A stretch of DNA of 64,000 nt, taken from assembly GCF_009617575.1 (NCBI RefSeq), contig NZ_WIXJ01000001.1, positions 186,001 through 250,000 of the forward strand, given 5' to 3'. The stretch comes from Rhodocyclus gracilis (GTDB lineage Bacteria > Pseudomonadota > Gammaproteobacteria > Burkholderiales > Rhodocyclaceae). The translations under genes and the position numbers were made by a program. How positions within the stretch are numbered: position 1 is the stretch's first letter; each line of letters starts with the position of its first letter. Below, in pieces: positions 8,683 to 19,382 of this stretch. The notes under the pieces were generated by a model. The model was given only the letters and a program-made list of their open reading frames with translations. It searched no databases and had not been told where the DNA came from.

Positions 8683-8736
8683 TGCACGACTCGCGCCCTT
8701 GCACTCGTCACGCCTATCGCGCGAGTGAGTCGTGCA
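8683..8736. repeat. Imperfect inverted repeat behind pepD
   Basis: TGCACGAC at 8683-8690 pairs with GTCGTGCA at 8729-8736, and the inner TCGCGC/GCGCGA extends it with a 4-nt bulge. There is no U-tract. It may end the liv-pepD transcript or protect its 3' end. Confidence 0.4.
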
Positions 8737-8797
8737 GATCGCACGGCGCCCCCACTAAATCGAAAGCCCCTTTTTTACAGCCATTCGATTAAACCTG

Positions 8798-8826
8798 TTG
8801 ACGAAGTGGCAATCCATCATTATCAT
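8798..8826 (+). promoter_or_regulatory. Promoter of tRNA-Asn
   Basis: TTGACG (8798-8803) and TATCAT (8821-8826) with a 17-bp spacer, ending 14 bp before the mature tRNA. This is a near-consensus sigma-70 promoter in the right place. Confidence 0.75.
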
Positions 8827-8840
8827 GCGCGCTTCGTTGT

Positions 8841-8916
8841 TCCTCGATAGCTCAGTCGGTAGAGCGCCGGACTGTTAATCCGTAGGTCCCTGGTTCGAGC
8901 CCAGGTCGGGGAGCCA
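8841..8916 (+). tRNA. tRNA-Asn (anticodon GTT)
   Basis: 76 nt with the 3' CCA encoded. The acceptor stem TCCTCGA pairs with the 3' strand (one G-U pair). The D-loop, anticodon stem CCGGA/TCCGT with loop CTGTTAA, and T-arm GGTTCGAGCC are all in place. The GTT anticodon reads AAC/AAU. It stands alone, flanked by its own promoter and a terminator. Confidence 0.97.
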
Positions 8917-8923
8917 GAAATTC

Positions 8924-8955
8924 AAAGGCCCGCAGAAATGCGGGCCTTTTTATTT
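8924..8955 (+). terminator. Rho-independent terminator of tRNA-Asn
   Basis: AAAGGCCCGCA (8924-8934), GAAA tetraloop, TGCGGGCCTTT (8939-8949) and further Ts. It begins 7 nt after the tRNA and is a textbook terminator. Confidence 0.92.
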
Positions 8956-9127
8956 TCGGTTGCTGTTTTATTCTGTGGGTTATTTCGCGCCTAACGCGCA
9001 AGACTGGCTCGCGGGCCTATTCCCCCAGATACCCTCACAGAAACTCTGTGGGACGCGCGCATCCTAACTGGCAGGCCGGCGCCTCCCAGCCTGAGCTATT
9101 CAGCGAGCCCGGGAGCCTCCCTGCGCA

Positions 9128-9168
9128 GAGAAAAGCCCCCCCCCGCACGCGGCTGGCGGGGCTTTCTG
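9128..9168 (-). terminator. Probable terminator of the acidic hypothetical gene
   Basis: On the minus strand, AGAAAGCCCC and GGGGCTTTTCT form a stem with one bulge just after the stop codon at 9170. The loop side includes a run of nine C (9136-9144 on the plus strand). The T-run is partly inside the stem, so it could work in both directions. Confidence 0.45.
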
Positions 9169-9169
9169 C

Positions 9170-9610
9170 TCAGTCCTGCACGATCCTGATCCAGACAAAA
9201 AGCAACTGCCCTTGCGACTCGGCGAGCTGCGCCAGTTCGGCCAAGGCAGTGAGGAGCTCAAAGACCCCCTCCTCGCCGTTTTCATTCCCCTCGAAGGCCT
9301 CCGTGGCCGCCAACTCGGCGGCGACGGTCTCCAGTGCCTCCTCGTCGAGTTCAACCAACGCATCGGCCAGGGAAGTATCGATGCGCAGGATAAGGGTTTC
9401 GTTATCGCCTTCGACGACGCAAACCGGCTCGCAATAATCCATTGCCACATGCAAGGGATCGCCGGTCAGCAGGGAATGCAGGGCCGCCAGACGGGCAGTA
9501 TCCAGCCCCGGCGATTCAATGCCGCTCCATTCATGCAAGGGCGACGCAGACGCCGCCAGATCGGAGTATTCGTCTTCGTCGGCAGAAACAATGCAGGTCA
9601 TGAATTCCAT
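9170..9610 (-). CDS. Uncharacterised acidic protein
   Basis: 146 residues, not recognised. The product is markedly acidic (many Glu and Asp, very few Lys/Arg), Ala/Leu-rich and without signal peptide or membrane segment, so probably a cytoplasmic helical protein. It has only two Cys (CIV near residue 6 and DYCEP mid-protein). The first ATG (9610) is preceded by GGAG at about 10 bp; a second ATG three codons later is also usable. It stands alone between typA, which has its own terminator, and a hairpin just past its stop. The absence of Arg in the second half and the consistent codon use argue for a real gene; function is unknown. Confidence 0.7.
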   Translation of the reverse strand: MEFMTCIVSADEDEYSDLAASASPLHEWSGIESPGLDTARLAALHSLLTGDPLHVAMDYCEPVCVVEGDNETLILRIDTSLADALVELDEEALETVAAELAATEAFEGNENGEEGVFELLTALAELAQLAESQGQLLFVWIRIVQD

Positions 9611-9754
9611 GGTGGGTATTCTCCGGGTAATTAACGGACGATCACACGATATGGACAGGCACTACCAATATCACTGATCGTCTTATTCCGCCGGCACACC
9701 TATTTGCTAACGGAGCAGCAATCCTTGCACAAAGGTTTGCCGAAGCGACCTGTA

Positions 9755-9797
9755 AAATGAAAAATGCATGATCCGGCATTACCGAAATCATGCATTT
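9755..9797 (-). terminator. Terminator of typA
   Basis: On the minus strand AAATGCATGAT (9797-9787) pairs with ATCATGCATTT (9772-9762) across a 14-nt loop and runs into TTCATTTT. A second 8-bp hairpin, TATCGGGC/GCCCGATA (9815-9835), lies between it and the stop codon. Confidence 0.7.
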
Positions 9798-9849
9798 CCC
9801 GTTACGACAGGAAATATCGGGCACATGGCCCGATACGACACGCCGCAGA

Positions 9850-11694
<1,845 letters not shown>

Positions 11695-11901
11695 GGAGGC
11701 AAGACCTTGAAAAAAGGGCAGAGATTTTACCATGAAGACACCCCCAAGGCCGTGACTTTCATACAAGTTTCATCTTCGCGCCATGCGAGGACGCCACGAG
11801 ACGCCGCCTTGGCAAGGTTTGACACAGCCGGTAACCTTCGCCCGATCCCCGACGCAAGCCCCTTGTTGCGCCGTTCCTCCTGCCACGAAACGATTCCCGA
11901 C
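11695..11901. other. Divergent intergenic region typA/menB
   Basis: 207 bp with no gene. On the minus side a TAAAAT (11724-11729) may serve typA. On the plus side TTGACA (11819-11824) could be a -35 for menB, but no clear -10 follows at 16-18 bp. Nothing else stands out. Confidence 0.4.
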
Positions 11902-12741
11902 ATGTCCAATCCGATCCGCACCGCCCTTGCCTGGCAAACACGCGTCAGCTACTCCGACATCACCTACGACTTCGCCGACGGCATTGCGCGCATTGCCATC
12001 AACCGGCCGCACAAGCGCAACGCCTTCCGCCCGGAAACGGTCAGCCAGCTGATCGACGCCATGCACCGCGCGCAGTTCGACCGCGAAGTCGGCGTCATCG
12101 TCCTCACCGGCGCCGGCCACGAAGCCTTCTGTTCGGGCGGCGACCAGACGGTGCGCGGCGACGACGGCGGTTACCATGACGAGGACGGCACCCCGCACCT
12201 CAACGTGCTCGACCTGCAGATGCAGATCCGCCGCTGCCCGAAACCGGTGGTGGCGATGGTCGCCGGTTACGCCATCGGCGGCGGCCACGTGCTGCACCTC
12301 GTCTGCGACCTGTCGATCGCCGCCGACAACGCGCGCTTCGGCCAGACCGGCCCGCGCGTCGGCAGCTTCGACGCCGGTCTCGGCGCCGGCCTGCTGGCGC
12401 GCACCATCGGCATGAAGAAGGCCAAGGAAATCTGGCTGCTGTGCCGCCAGTACGACGCGCAGCAGGCGCTCGACATGGGGCTGGTCAATACCGTCGTACC
12501 CCTTGCCGAGCTGGAAGAAGAAACCGTGCGCTGGTGCCAGGACATGCTGCGACTGTCGCCGATGGCGCTGCGCATGATCAAGGCCGGCTTCAACGCCGAC
12601 ACCGACGGTCTGGCCGGCATCCAGGAACTCGCCGGTAACGCCACCGGGCTTTTTTACATGAGCGAAGAAGGACTCGAAGGCCGCAACGCCTGGCTCGAAA
12701 AGCGCGCGCCGGATTTCAGCAAGTTCCGCCGCCGCCCCTGA
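11902..12741 (+). CDS. menB: 1,4-Dihydroxy-2-naphthoyl-CoA synthase
   Basis: 279 residues of the crotonase fold. It closes the second ring in menaquinone synthesis, converting O-succinylbenzoyl-CoA to 1,4-dihydroxy-2-naphthoyl-CoA. The sequence is very close to E. coli Men[13 protein letters not shown], the oxyanion-hole segment [28 protein letters not shown] and the C-terminal [17 protein letters not shown]...KRAPDFSKF. Retention of Gly in QTGP and of the downstream Trp fits the bicarbonate-dependent type I enzyme. The ATG at 11902 is chosen because upstream frame sequence is antisense to typA and unrelated to MenB. First gene of the men group. Confidence 0.95.
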   Translation: MSNPIRTALAWQTRVSYSDITYDFADGIARIAINRPHKRNAFRPETVSQLIDAMHRAQFDREVGVIVLTGAGHEAFCSGGDQTVRGDDGGYHDEDGTPHLNVLDLQMQIRRCPKPVVAMVAGYAIGGGHVLHLVCDLSIAADNARFGQTGPRVGSFDAGLGAGLLARTIGMKKAKEIWLLCRQYDAQQALDMGLVNTVVPLAELEEETVRWCQDMLRLSPMALRMIKAGFNADTDGLAGIQELAGNATGLFYMSEEGLEGRNAWLEKRAPDFSKFRRRP

Positions 12742-12864
12742 TGTGAGCGAGCGCCCTTTTCCGCCGCCCCTGGCCCGCCGCTCCATCGTCAGCGCCCAGC
12801 CCGTCGCCGTCCTAGACGGGAAGGCGGCGGGTAACAGCACGCACAGCGCCTCGGAAATCGCCGC

Positions 12865-14196
12865 ATGACGCCCGCCACGCCCGGCGCCGATCAACGGATC
12901 GTGGCGGCACGCCTGCTGCGCTACCGCCTGCCGCTAGCGTCCCCCTGGCTCTGCGCCGCCGGCGGTTTCACGCAGAGGGAAGGCTGGCTGCTGCGCCTCA
13001 CTCTCAGCGACGGCCGCCAAGGCTACGGCGAATGCGCGCCGCTCGCCGGCACCCCGGGCGAATCGCCACTCGCCGCCTGCCGGCAACTGAAGCGCCTGTG
13101 CCGCCAACTCCCCGGACAGACGCCCAGCACCGTCTGGCAAACGCTGCGCGCACTGGCGCCCGCCGCCAATCACCCCGCCCCGCCATCACTCGTGGGCCGC
13201 CTCGCCCCGACCGTCCGCGCCGCCCTCGAATCCGCCATCCTCGATCTGTGGTCGCAGCAACGTGGCGAAAGCCTGCGCGCGGCTTTGCCCACCCTCGCCG
13301 GCGCCGAGGGCACCGCTACCGCACCGCCCGTCGTTAAACCGGCCTGCGCCGATAGCGTGCGCGTGAACGCGACGCTGGGCGCACTCGCCCGTTTCTCGGA
13401 CGCAGCGCTCGCCGACGCACTGAACGCGGCGGCCAACGAGGGCTTCGGCATCGTCAAACTGAAAGTCGGCGTCGCCGCCGTCGACAGCGAGATCGATACC
13501 CTGCGCCGCGCCGTACAGGCGATGGACGGCACGCTCACGCTGCGCCTTGACGCCAACGGTGCCTGGAACGAAGAGGAAGCGACACGCTTCATCGACGCCT
13601 GCGTCGGACTGCCGGTCGACAGCCTCGAAGAACCGCTGGCGCTGCCGGCGACGCAGTGCGCCCCGCCACGCCGTGGATCGGTGCAGCGCCAACACGCACT
13701 CGGCACGCACCTCGAAGCACTCACCCGCCTGCAGGCACGCAGCCCCTTCCCGCTGGCCTTCGACGAGTCGTGGCCGATCATTGCCAACCTCCGGCAATGG
13801 GGGCGCCCGGCGGACGGCAGCGACGTTGATGATCCGTCAGGGCTAGCGCTGCCGCTACGCCGTCTGGTCATCAAGCCGCCGCGCCAGGGCGGCCTGCTGC
13901 CTTCGCTACTCCTCGCCCGCCACGTTCTCGCGCAGGGGCTGGAGGTCGTCGTCACCAGCAGCATCGATTCGAGCTGCGGCATTCTCGCCGCCGCCCAACT
14001 GGCTGCCTGTATCGACGCCGAACAGCCTGCCCACTTGCCACACTGCGCACCGCCCACGCACGGACTCGCCACGGCGCGCTGGCTGGCTAGCGACACAGGG
14101 GAAAGCGCCACCGTCGCGCACGGCCGCCTCCACCTCCCGACATCCGTCGGCCTCGGCTTCACACCATGGCCAGCACTGGCCACCTCGTTCACCTAA
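12865..14196 (+). CDS. menC: o-Succinylbenzoate synthase
   Basis: 443 residues, enolase superfamily, cytoplasmic; dehydrates SHCHC to o-succinylbenzoate in menaquinone synthesis. The superfamily residues are visible in order: first Lys pair in IVKLKVG, metal ligands in LRLDANGAW, SLEEP and AFDES, and the second catalytic Lys in RLVIKPPRQGG. The N-terminal capping domain carries GYGECAPL. It is about 120 residues longer than E. coli MenC; the surplus lies in Ala/Pro-rich insertions near residues 90-160 and 250-290. It starts 123 bp after menB. Other enolase-family racemases are possible on motif alone, but the neighbours settle the role. Confidence 0.9.
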   Translation: MTPATPGADQRIVAARLLRYRLPLASPWLCAAGGFTQREGWLLRLTLSDGRQGYGECAPLAGTPGESPLAACRQLKRLCRQLPGQTPSTVWQTLRALAPAANHPAPPSLVGRLAPTVRAALESAILDLWSQQRGESLRAALPTLAGAEGTATAPPVVKPACADSVRVNATLGALARFSDAALADALNAAANEGFGIVKLKVGVAAVDSEIDTLRRAVQAMDGTLTLRLDANGAWNEEEATRFIDACVGLPVDSLEEPLALPATQCAPPRRGSVQRQHALGTHLEALTRLQARSPFPLAFDESWPIIANLRQWGRPADGSDVDDPSGLALPLRRLVIKPPRQGGLLPSLLLARHVLAQGLEVVVTSSIDSSCGILAAAQLAACIDAEQPAHLPHCAPPTHGLATARWLASDTGESATVAHGRLHLPTSVGLGFTPWPALATSFT

Positions 14197-14461
14197 ACCC
14201 AGCACAGCAACGACGACGCCACGGCTGCCCCAGCGCCAGCCACCGCGCGCAGTCGCCTACACATTCGGCGACAAGGCGCGGGCGAAAAAACGAGGCACGC
14301 GCCCGCCGCGTATAATCGTGAGCTTTTGCACCGCTTGCACCCACGCCTGATCGACCCGCACCACCACCTTTCGTCTACTAATCGCGGCAGCCCCACCGAG
14401 AAATCGGCAACGGCCCCCTCGCCGCCCCCATCCCGAACGATCACCGCTCCTGCGCCCACCG
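14197..14461 (+). promoter_or_regulatory. menC-menE gap with a possible internal promoter
   Basis: 265 bp without a gene. It contains a perfect TATAAT at 14311-14316 in a GC-rich setting, a candidate -10 for menEFD, but no convincing -35. The distance of about 145 bp to the menE ATG leaves room for a leader; I see no strong hairpin in it. Confidence 0.35.
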
Positions 14462-15937
14462 ATGACGCGACTCGCCACCCTGCTGACTGACCGCGCAGCC
14501 CGCACCCCGCAGGCCGTTGCCGTGCGCACGGCGCAGGGCGACTTCAGTTACGCGCAGCTATACCAGCAGGCCACACGCGACGCGCGGACGCTCATGAACG
14601 ACGAGAGTCACGCGGGCACTCTTGCCGACACAGCGCCAAACGCTCTCACCGCCATCACGGCCATCGCAGGCGGAGCCTGGGATCTGCTGCGTGCGGCATT
14701 CGCCTGTTCGTTTGCCGGCACCGCCCTGGCACCACTCGATCCGGCGAACGCGGAGCGGCGCTGGCAGACGCTCGCCGAACTGGGCGGTCGTCACATCCGC
14801 CGCCGTACGCTGCCACCAAGCGGCGCAGCGCAAGTCGTCCCAAGCGCCCACGACAACGTTGAGCCGCAGCCCAACGCCCTCCCCGCACCGCCCCCCACCC
14901 GCCACGACGCGCCCGCGCTGATCATCGCCACGAGCGGTAGTGAAGGAGCGCCCAAGGCCGTCATGCTCTCGCATGCCAACCTCGCCGCCGCCGCAGGTGC
15001 TGCCAATGCGCGCCTGCCGCTTGCCGTCGGCGACGTCTGGCTGGACTGCCTGCCGCTCTACCACATTGGTGGCATGTCGATCCTGCATCGCTGCCTGCAC
15101 GCCGGAGCGACGATCTCGTTGCACGAGCGCTTTGACGCCGCGACAGTCTGGGAGGACATTGCCAGCGGCACGATCAGCCACGTCTCGCTCACCCCCGCCA
15201 TGCTCTCACGCCTGCTGGACCTGCCGCACAGCGATGCTGGCGGCGACAGCGCAGGCGCCTCGCCACGCCCGCCGGCCACGTTGCGCTACGCGCTGATCGG
15301 CGGCGCCGCACTGTCGCGCCCCCTTTACGAACGCGCCCGCGCCGCCGGCTGGCCGCTCTGCCCAAGCTGGGGCATGAGCGAATCCGCCGCACAGGCCGCC
15401 ACGCTCGTCGCCAGCGACACGCCCTGGCAGGAAGGCGACGTCGGCACGCTATTGCCCGGCCTCGAAAGCCGCTGCGACGACAGCGGCCGCCTTCACCTGC
15501 GCGGCAAGCAGATAATGCTGGGCTACCTCACGCCGACGCTGGCGCCGGGAGTCGGGCTGACGGACGGCTGGTTCGCCACCTCCGATCTCGGCCAGATCGA
15601 CGCCGCCGGACGCCTGCGCATCATCGGTCGCGCCGACGACATGCTGATCAGCGGCGGTGTCAACGTGCACCCGCTCGACGTCGAATCGCAACTCGCCGCC
15701 TGCCCCGGCATCCGCGACATTGCCGTGACGGCAATTGCCGATCCGGTCTGGGGCGATCTGCTGGTCGCCGTTTTCGTCGGCGACGCCAGTCCGGAGAGCG
15801 TGCGTGAATTTGGTCGCCAGCAGTTGCCGACCGCGCAACGGCCACGCCGTGTCCTGCGTGTCGCGCAGTTGCCGCGTAACGCCATGGGCAAGATCGAACG
15901 CGCCGCCTTGCGCGCACTGGCGCAGGAGGCAACGTGA
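14462..15937 (+). CDS. menE: o-Succinylbenzoate-CoA ligase
   Basis: 491-residue acyl-adenylate-forming enzyme that activates o-succinylbenzoate with ATP and CoA. The P-loop is IIATSGSEGAPKAVMLSH, with Glu in place of the usual Thr of TSGSTG. A5/A7-type motifs are PSWGMSESAAQ and DGWFATSDLG, the hinge is IIGRADDMLISGGVNVHP, and the C-terminal catalytic Lys is in RNAMGKIER. The sequence before the P-loop is longer and more Ala-rich than in E. coli MenE (451). The last bases overlap the GTG start of menF by 4 bp. Confidence 0.9.
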   Translation: MTRLATLLTDRAARTPQAVAVRTAQGDFSYAQLYQQATRDARTLMNDESHAGTLADTAPNALTAITAIAGGAWDLLRAAFACSFAGTALAPLDPANAERRWQTLAELGGRHIRRRTLPPSGAAQVVPSAHDNVEPQPNALPAPPPTRHDAPALIIATSGSEGAPKAVMLSHANLAAAAGAANARLPLAVGDVWLDCLPLYHIGGMSILHRCLHAGATISLHERFDAATVWEDIASGTISHVSLTPAMLSRLLDLPHSDAGGDSAGASPRPPATLRYALIGGAALSRPLYERARAAGWPLCPSWGMSESAAQAATLVASDTPWQEGDVGTLLPGLESRCDDSGRLHLRGKQIMLGYLTPTLAPGVGLTDGWFATSDLGQIDAAGRLRIIGRADDMLISGGVNVHPLDVESQLAACPGIRDIAVTAIADPVWGDLLVAVFVGDASPESVREFGRQQLPTAQRPRRVLRVAQLPRNAMGKIERAALRALAQEAT

Positions 15938-17418
15938 GATTGCCCCCTCTCCTCGATCCGGCGCAGCGGCACGTACTGCGCGCCCGCCTTGCTGCGCAAC
16001 TCGTCACTCAACTCGCCGACGCCCCGCCGCACGCGCTGATCAGCCTGACGCTGACGCTGGGTGAGGGCCACTGCCGCTGGCTCGACGCCCGCCTCGACGA
16101 CCAGCACGCCTTCTGGTGGGCCCGCCCGGACGCCGACGAATGGCATCTGGCGCTCGGCCAGGCGATGATCGTCACCAGCGCCGGACCCAACCGCTTCACC
16201 GCCCTGCAAGCCGCCTTTGCCGGCATTTCCGCCGACTGGCGGCACCATGCTCGTGACTGCGGAGATAGTGGCAACAGCGCAGCCCGCCGGCTCCCCGCCG
16301 CCCATCTGGGCTTCGCCTTCGACGATGAAGCGCAGGACGATCTGCCCAACGCCCGGCTGATTGTTCCCGCCGTCCTGCTGGTCAGTCGCGGCGGCAAGAT
16401 CACGGCGACCTTCAGTTGCCCGGCACGCGAGGGCGAGGCGGCGGTCGATGCCTGGCTCGACACGCTGCGCCGTAGTTTTGTGGCGATCCCCAACAGCGCC
16501 GCTGGCACCGCGCACCGCCCGCCGAACCTCCCGCCACAACGCCAGCCCGCGCCGCTCGACGACCGCGCTTTCCTCGCCCGTGTGACGGCTGCGCTGGCAG
16601 AAATCGCCAGCGGCCGGGTACGCAAGCTCGTCGTATCGCGCCGCGTTCGCCTGCGCGCGAAGCAGCCGATCGCGCTCGCTCCCGTTCTCGCCGCCTTCGC
16701 GGAACGCCACCCGGCGTGCACCGTGTACGCCGTGACCCGGCCGGGCATGGCCTTCATCGGCGCCACCCCGGAGCGCCTGATTGCGCTCGACGACGGTATC
16801 GCGCGCGCCGACGCACTGGCCGGCACCGCCTGGGCCGCGCCGGAAGCCGCGGCGTTGCGTACGGGCGAAGCCGCGCCAACCGAGTCATTCGCGCTCGACG
16901 ACGACAAAAACAGTCGCGAGCAGGGGCTCGTCGTCGATGCCGTACGCAGCGCACTGGCGCCCCTGTGCCAGACGCTTGAGCAAGCGGCGGCGCCGGAAGT
17001 TCTCCGCCTGCGTGACCTGCAACATTTGCGCACGCAATTCGCCGGACACGTACGCACGGGCGTCGACCTCTTCGACCTCATCGCCGCGCTGCACCCCACG
17101 CCTGCCGTCGGCGGCACGCCATCACTGGCCGCCCAACGCTGGCTGCGAGCCCACCGCGACACCCGGCCTGCATGGTTTACCGGCGGCGTTGGCTGGATCG
17201 ACGCGGGCGGTAACGGCGAAGTCGTCGTCGCCCTGCGCTGCGCGCGGATTTCCGGCGGGTTCGCCGACTGCTATGCGGGAGTGGGCATCGTCCCCGGATC
17301 GCGCCCCGAACAGGAATTCGCCGAAACCGAAATCAAGCTCACCGCCGCGCTCGACGCCCTACAGTGTCGCCCCCACCCGGCGCTCGAGTCCGCCCCCACG
17401 CCGCGCACCGGAACCTGA
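15934..17418 (+). CDS. menF: Isochorismate synthase
   Basis: 494 residues; converts chorismate to isochorismate, the first committed step of menaquinone synthesis. The chorismate-binding domain fills the C-terminal half: RKLVVSRRVRLR, GATPERL, ADALAGTAW, DDKNSREQGLVVDAV, LHPTPAVGGTP, WFTGGVGWID and the closing GVGIVPGSRPEQEFAETEIKL. It starts with GTG overlapping the menE stop, with CAGGAGG about 6 bp upstream; no ATG fits. A salicylate or enterobactin isochorismate synthase would share the motifs, but placement between menE and menD decides. It overlaps menD by 1 bp. Confidence 0.92.
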   Translation: MRLPPLLDPAQRHVLRARLAAQLVTQLADAPPHALISLTLTLGEGHCRWLDARLDDQHAFWWARPDADEWHLALGQAMIVTSAGPNRFTALQAAFAGISADWRHHARDCGDSGNSAARRLPAAHLGFAFDDEAQDDLPNARLIVPAVLLVSRGGKITATFSCPAREGEAAVDAWLDTLRRSFVAIPNSAAGTAHRPPNLPPQRQPAPLDDRAFLARVTAALAEIASGRVRKLVVSRRVRLRAKQPIALAPVLAAFAERHPACTVYAVTRPGMAFIGATPERLIALDDGIARADALAGTAWAAPEAAALRTGEAAPTESFALDDDKNSREQGLVVDAVRSALAPLCQTLEQAAAPEVLRLRDLQHLRTQFAGHVRTGVDLFDLIAALHPTPAVGGTPSLAAQRWLRAHRDTRPAWFTGGVGWIDAGGNGEVVVALRCARISGGFADCYAGVGIVPGSRPEQEFAETEIKLTAALDALQCRPHPALESAPTPRTGT

Positions 17419-19316
17419 TGACGCAAGCTCCCTCGCCCCCCCCCCTGCCGGCCGCAAGCGATACCGGCCTCGTCAACCTGCATTGGGCGCAGACGCTGGC
17501 GGACGGGCTCGCCGCCGCCGGGCTACGCGATGTCGTGCTTTCGCCGGGCTCACGCTCGACGCCGCTGGCCCTGGCGTTTTTGCGCCATGCCGATCTCGCT
17601 TGTACGGTTGTCATCGACGAGCGCAGCGCCGCCTTTTTTGCCCTTGGCCGCGCCAAGGCCAGCCAGCGGCCTGTCGCGCTGCTGTGCACCTCCGGCTCGG
17701 CCCCTGCCAACTGGCACCCAGCCGTCGTCGAGGCCGCGCAGGGCAATACGCCGCTCGTGCTCCTCTCCGCCGATCGTCCGACGGAGCTACATGGCTGGGG
17801 CGCCAATCAGACGACCGCGCAAACGCGCCTCTTCGCCGACCACGTACGCGCCGCATACGCTCTCGACGCGCCGACCGCCGGCTTTTCGGTCGCCTGGCTG
17901 CTACGACTGGCGCACCGCCTCATGCGCGAGAGTCTGTCGCCGCGGCCGGGGCCAGTGCACGTCAACATCGCCTTCCGCGAACCGCTGCTGCCCTCACCGC
18001 TCCCGACCGGCGCGCCACCGCGTCCGGCGAACCCGCCAACGCTCCCCGCCGCCCTCGCGGCAAATGCCGTCGTCGATCACACTGCGGCGCCCGAAACCTT
18101 CGGGCGACTTGAGCCCATTGACCGCCCCCACCCACGCGAGCAGCCAGGGCAATTCGACCAACTCGCCCAACTCGACCCAATCGATCGACTCGCGGCCAAA
18201 CTCTCGGGACGACGCGGCATCATCGTCTGCGGCGGCGGCATGGCGCCCGCCGGACTGGCCGAGGCAGTCACCGCGCTGGCGGCGGCGCTGGATTGCCCGA
18301 TCATCGCCGAGCCGCTTTCCAATCTGCGCTTTGGCCGGCACGACCGCCGCCGCGTCTGCGTGCGGCAAGAATCCGTCCTGCGCAGCGCCGATGGCGCACA
18401 CAGCGAACGCCCCGACTGGATCATCCGCTTGGGCGATTTCCCGGTCGCACGGCGCTTGCAGGAATGGCTGGCAGCGTTGGCACCGGAGACACACGTCGTC
18501 ATTGCCGCGCCCGGCCTCTGGATCGACCCGCACCATGCGGCCAGCGACTACCTGCACGGCGACGCCACGGCCTTATGCCGCGCGCTGACGGTGCGCATCC
18601 AGTCGCCCGCTCCGGCGCACTGGTGCGCCGCGTTTATCGACGCCAACGCCCGCATCGACCGTGCGCTGGAGCGCCTCACCGAACAGGAGCGCGTGACAAA
18701 CGGCGGTCTCTGGGAAGGGCTGCTGGTTCCGGAGATCCTCGACCGCCTGCCCGATGGATTCCAGGTGTTTTGCGGCGCCTCGATGGCCGTACGCGACCTC
18801 GACAGCTTTTCCGGGGGCGGAGAAAAAACGCTGCAATTCTTCGCCAATCGAGGCGTCAGCGGCATCGACGGCAACATTTCGACAGCAGCCGGTCTCGCCG
18901 TCGAACGGCCAACGCTGGCGCTGATCGGCGATCTCACCGCCATTCATGATCTGGGTGGATTGGCGCAGGCGAAGGGCAAGCCGCTCATCGTCGTCGTCAT
19001 CAATAACGGTGGCGGCGGCATCTTCGAGTACCTGCCGGCACACGCACTCCCGGAGTTTGAGCGCGGCTGGCTGACGCCGGAGCCGGTCAACTTCGCCCAC
19101 GCGGCCGCCACCTGGGGAATCGCCTTCCGACGCGCTGAAACGCTGGCGGAATTCCGCCACGCGTTCAACGCGGCGCTGACGCCGGAACTCAGCACCACGC
19201 CCAATGCGCCAGCCACCCTCGCGCCCTGCCTCATTGAAGTGGTGATCGACCGGCAGTTCAGCGTCGAGCGCCACCGGCACTGGTGGCAAAGCCTCGCCAG
19301 CAATGGCGAGGCCTGA
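17418..19316 (+). CDS. menD: SEPHCHC synthase (ThDP-dependent MenD)
   Basis: 632 residues; joins isochorismate with 2-oxoglutarate using thiamine diphosphate. Near the N terminus are LSPGSRSTPLALAF and the ThDP-activating Glu in IDERSAAFFALGRAK. The C-terminal cofactor motif is GDLTAIHDLGGLAQ...VINNGGGGIFEYLP. The ATG at 17418 overlaps the menF stop (TGATG); an upstream in-frame start would run deep into menF. The protein is about 75 residues longer than E. coli MenD, partly through a Gln/Asp/Pro-rich insert in the central domain around residues 230-255, encoded by short CAACTCG-like repeats. Last gene of the men group; menA and menH are not in the window. Confidence 0.95.
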   Translation: MTQAPSPPPLPAASDTGLVNLHWAQTLADGLAAAGLRDVVLSPGSRSTPLALAFLRHADLACTVVIDERSAAFFALGRAKASQRPVALLCTSGSAPANWHPAVVEAAQGNTPLVLLSADRPTELHGWGANQTTAQTRLFADHVRAAYALDAPTAGFSVAWLLRLAHRLMRESLSPRPGPVHVNIAFREPLLPSPLPTGAPPRPANPPTLPAALAANAVVDHTAAPETFGRLEPIDRPHPREQPGQFDQLAQLDPIDRLAAKLSGRRGIIVCGGGMAPAGLAEAVTALAAALDCPIIAEPLSNLRFGRHDRRRVCVRQESVLRSADGAHSERPDWIIRLGDFPVARRLQEWLAALAPETHVVIAAPGLWIDPHHAASDYLHGDATALCRALTVRIQSPAPAHWCAAFIDANARIDRALERLTEQERVTNGGLWEGLLVPEILDRLPDGFQVFCGASMAVRDLDSFSGGGEKTLQFFANRGVSGIDGNISTAAGLAVERPTLALIGDLTAIHDLGGLAQAKGKPLIVVVINNGGGGIFEYLPAHALPEFERGWLTPEPVNFAHAAATWGIAFRRAETLAEFRHAFNAALTPELSTTPNAPATLAPCLIEVVIDRQFSVERHRHWWQSLASNGEA

Positions 19317-19382
19317 AAATCGCTAAGACGCGCCGGTTACGGCACAACACACGGCTACCGATAGCGAACGTGCCGCAACGCC

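Noticed and set aside
9136-9144. Run of nine C as a phase-variation tract
   Set aside because: It lies outside any coding region, in the terminator loop after the acidic protein gene, so slippage would not switch a protein on or off.
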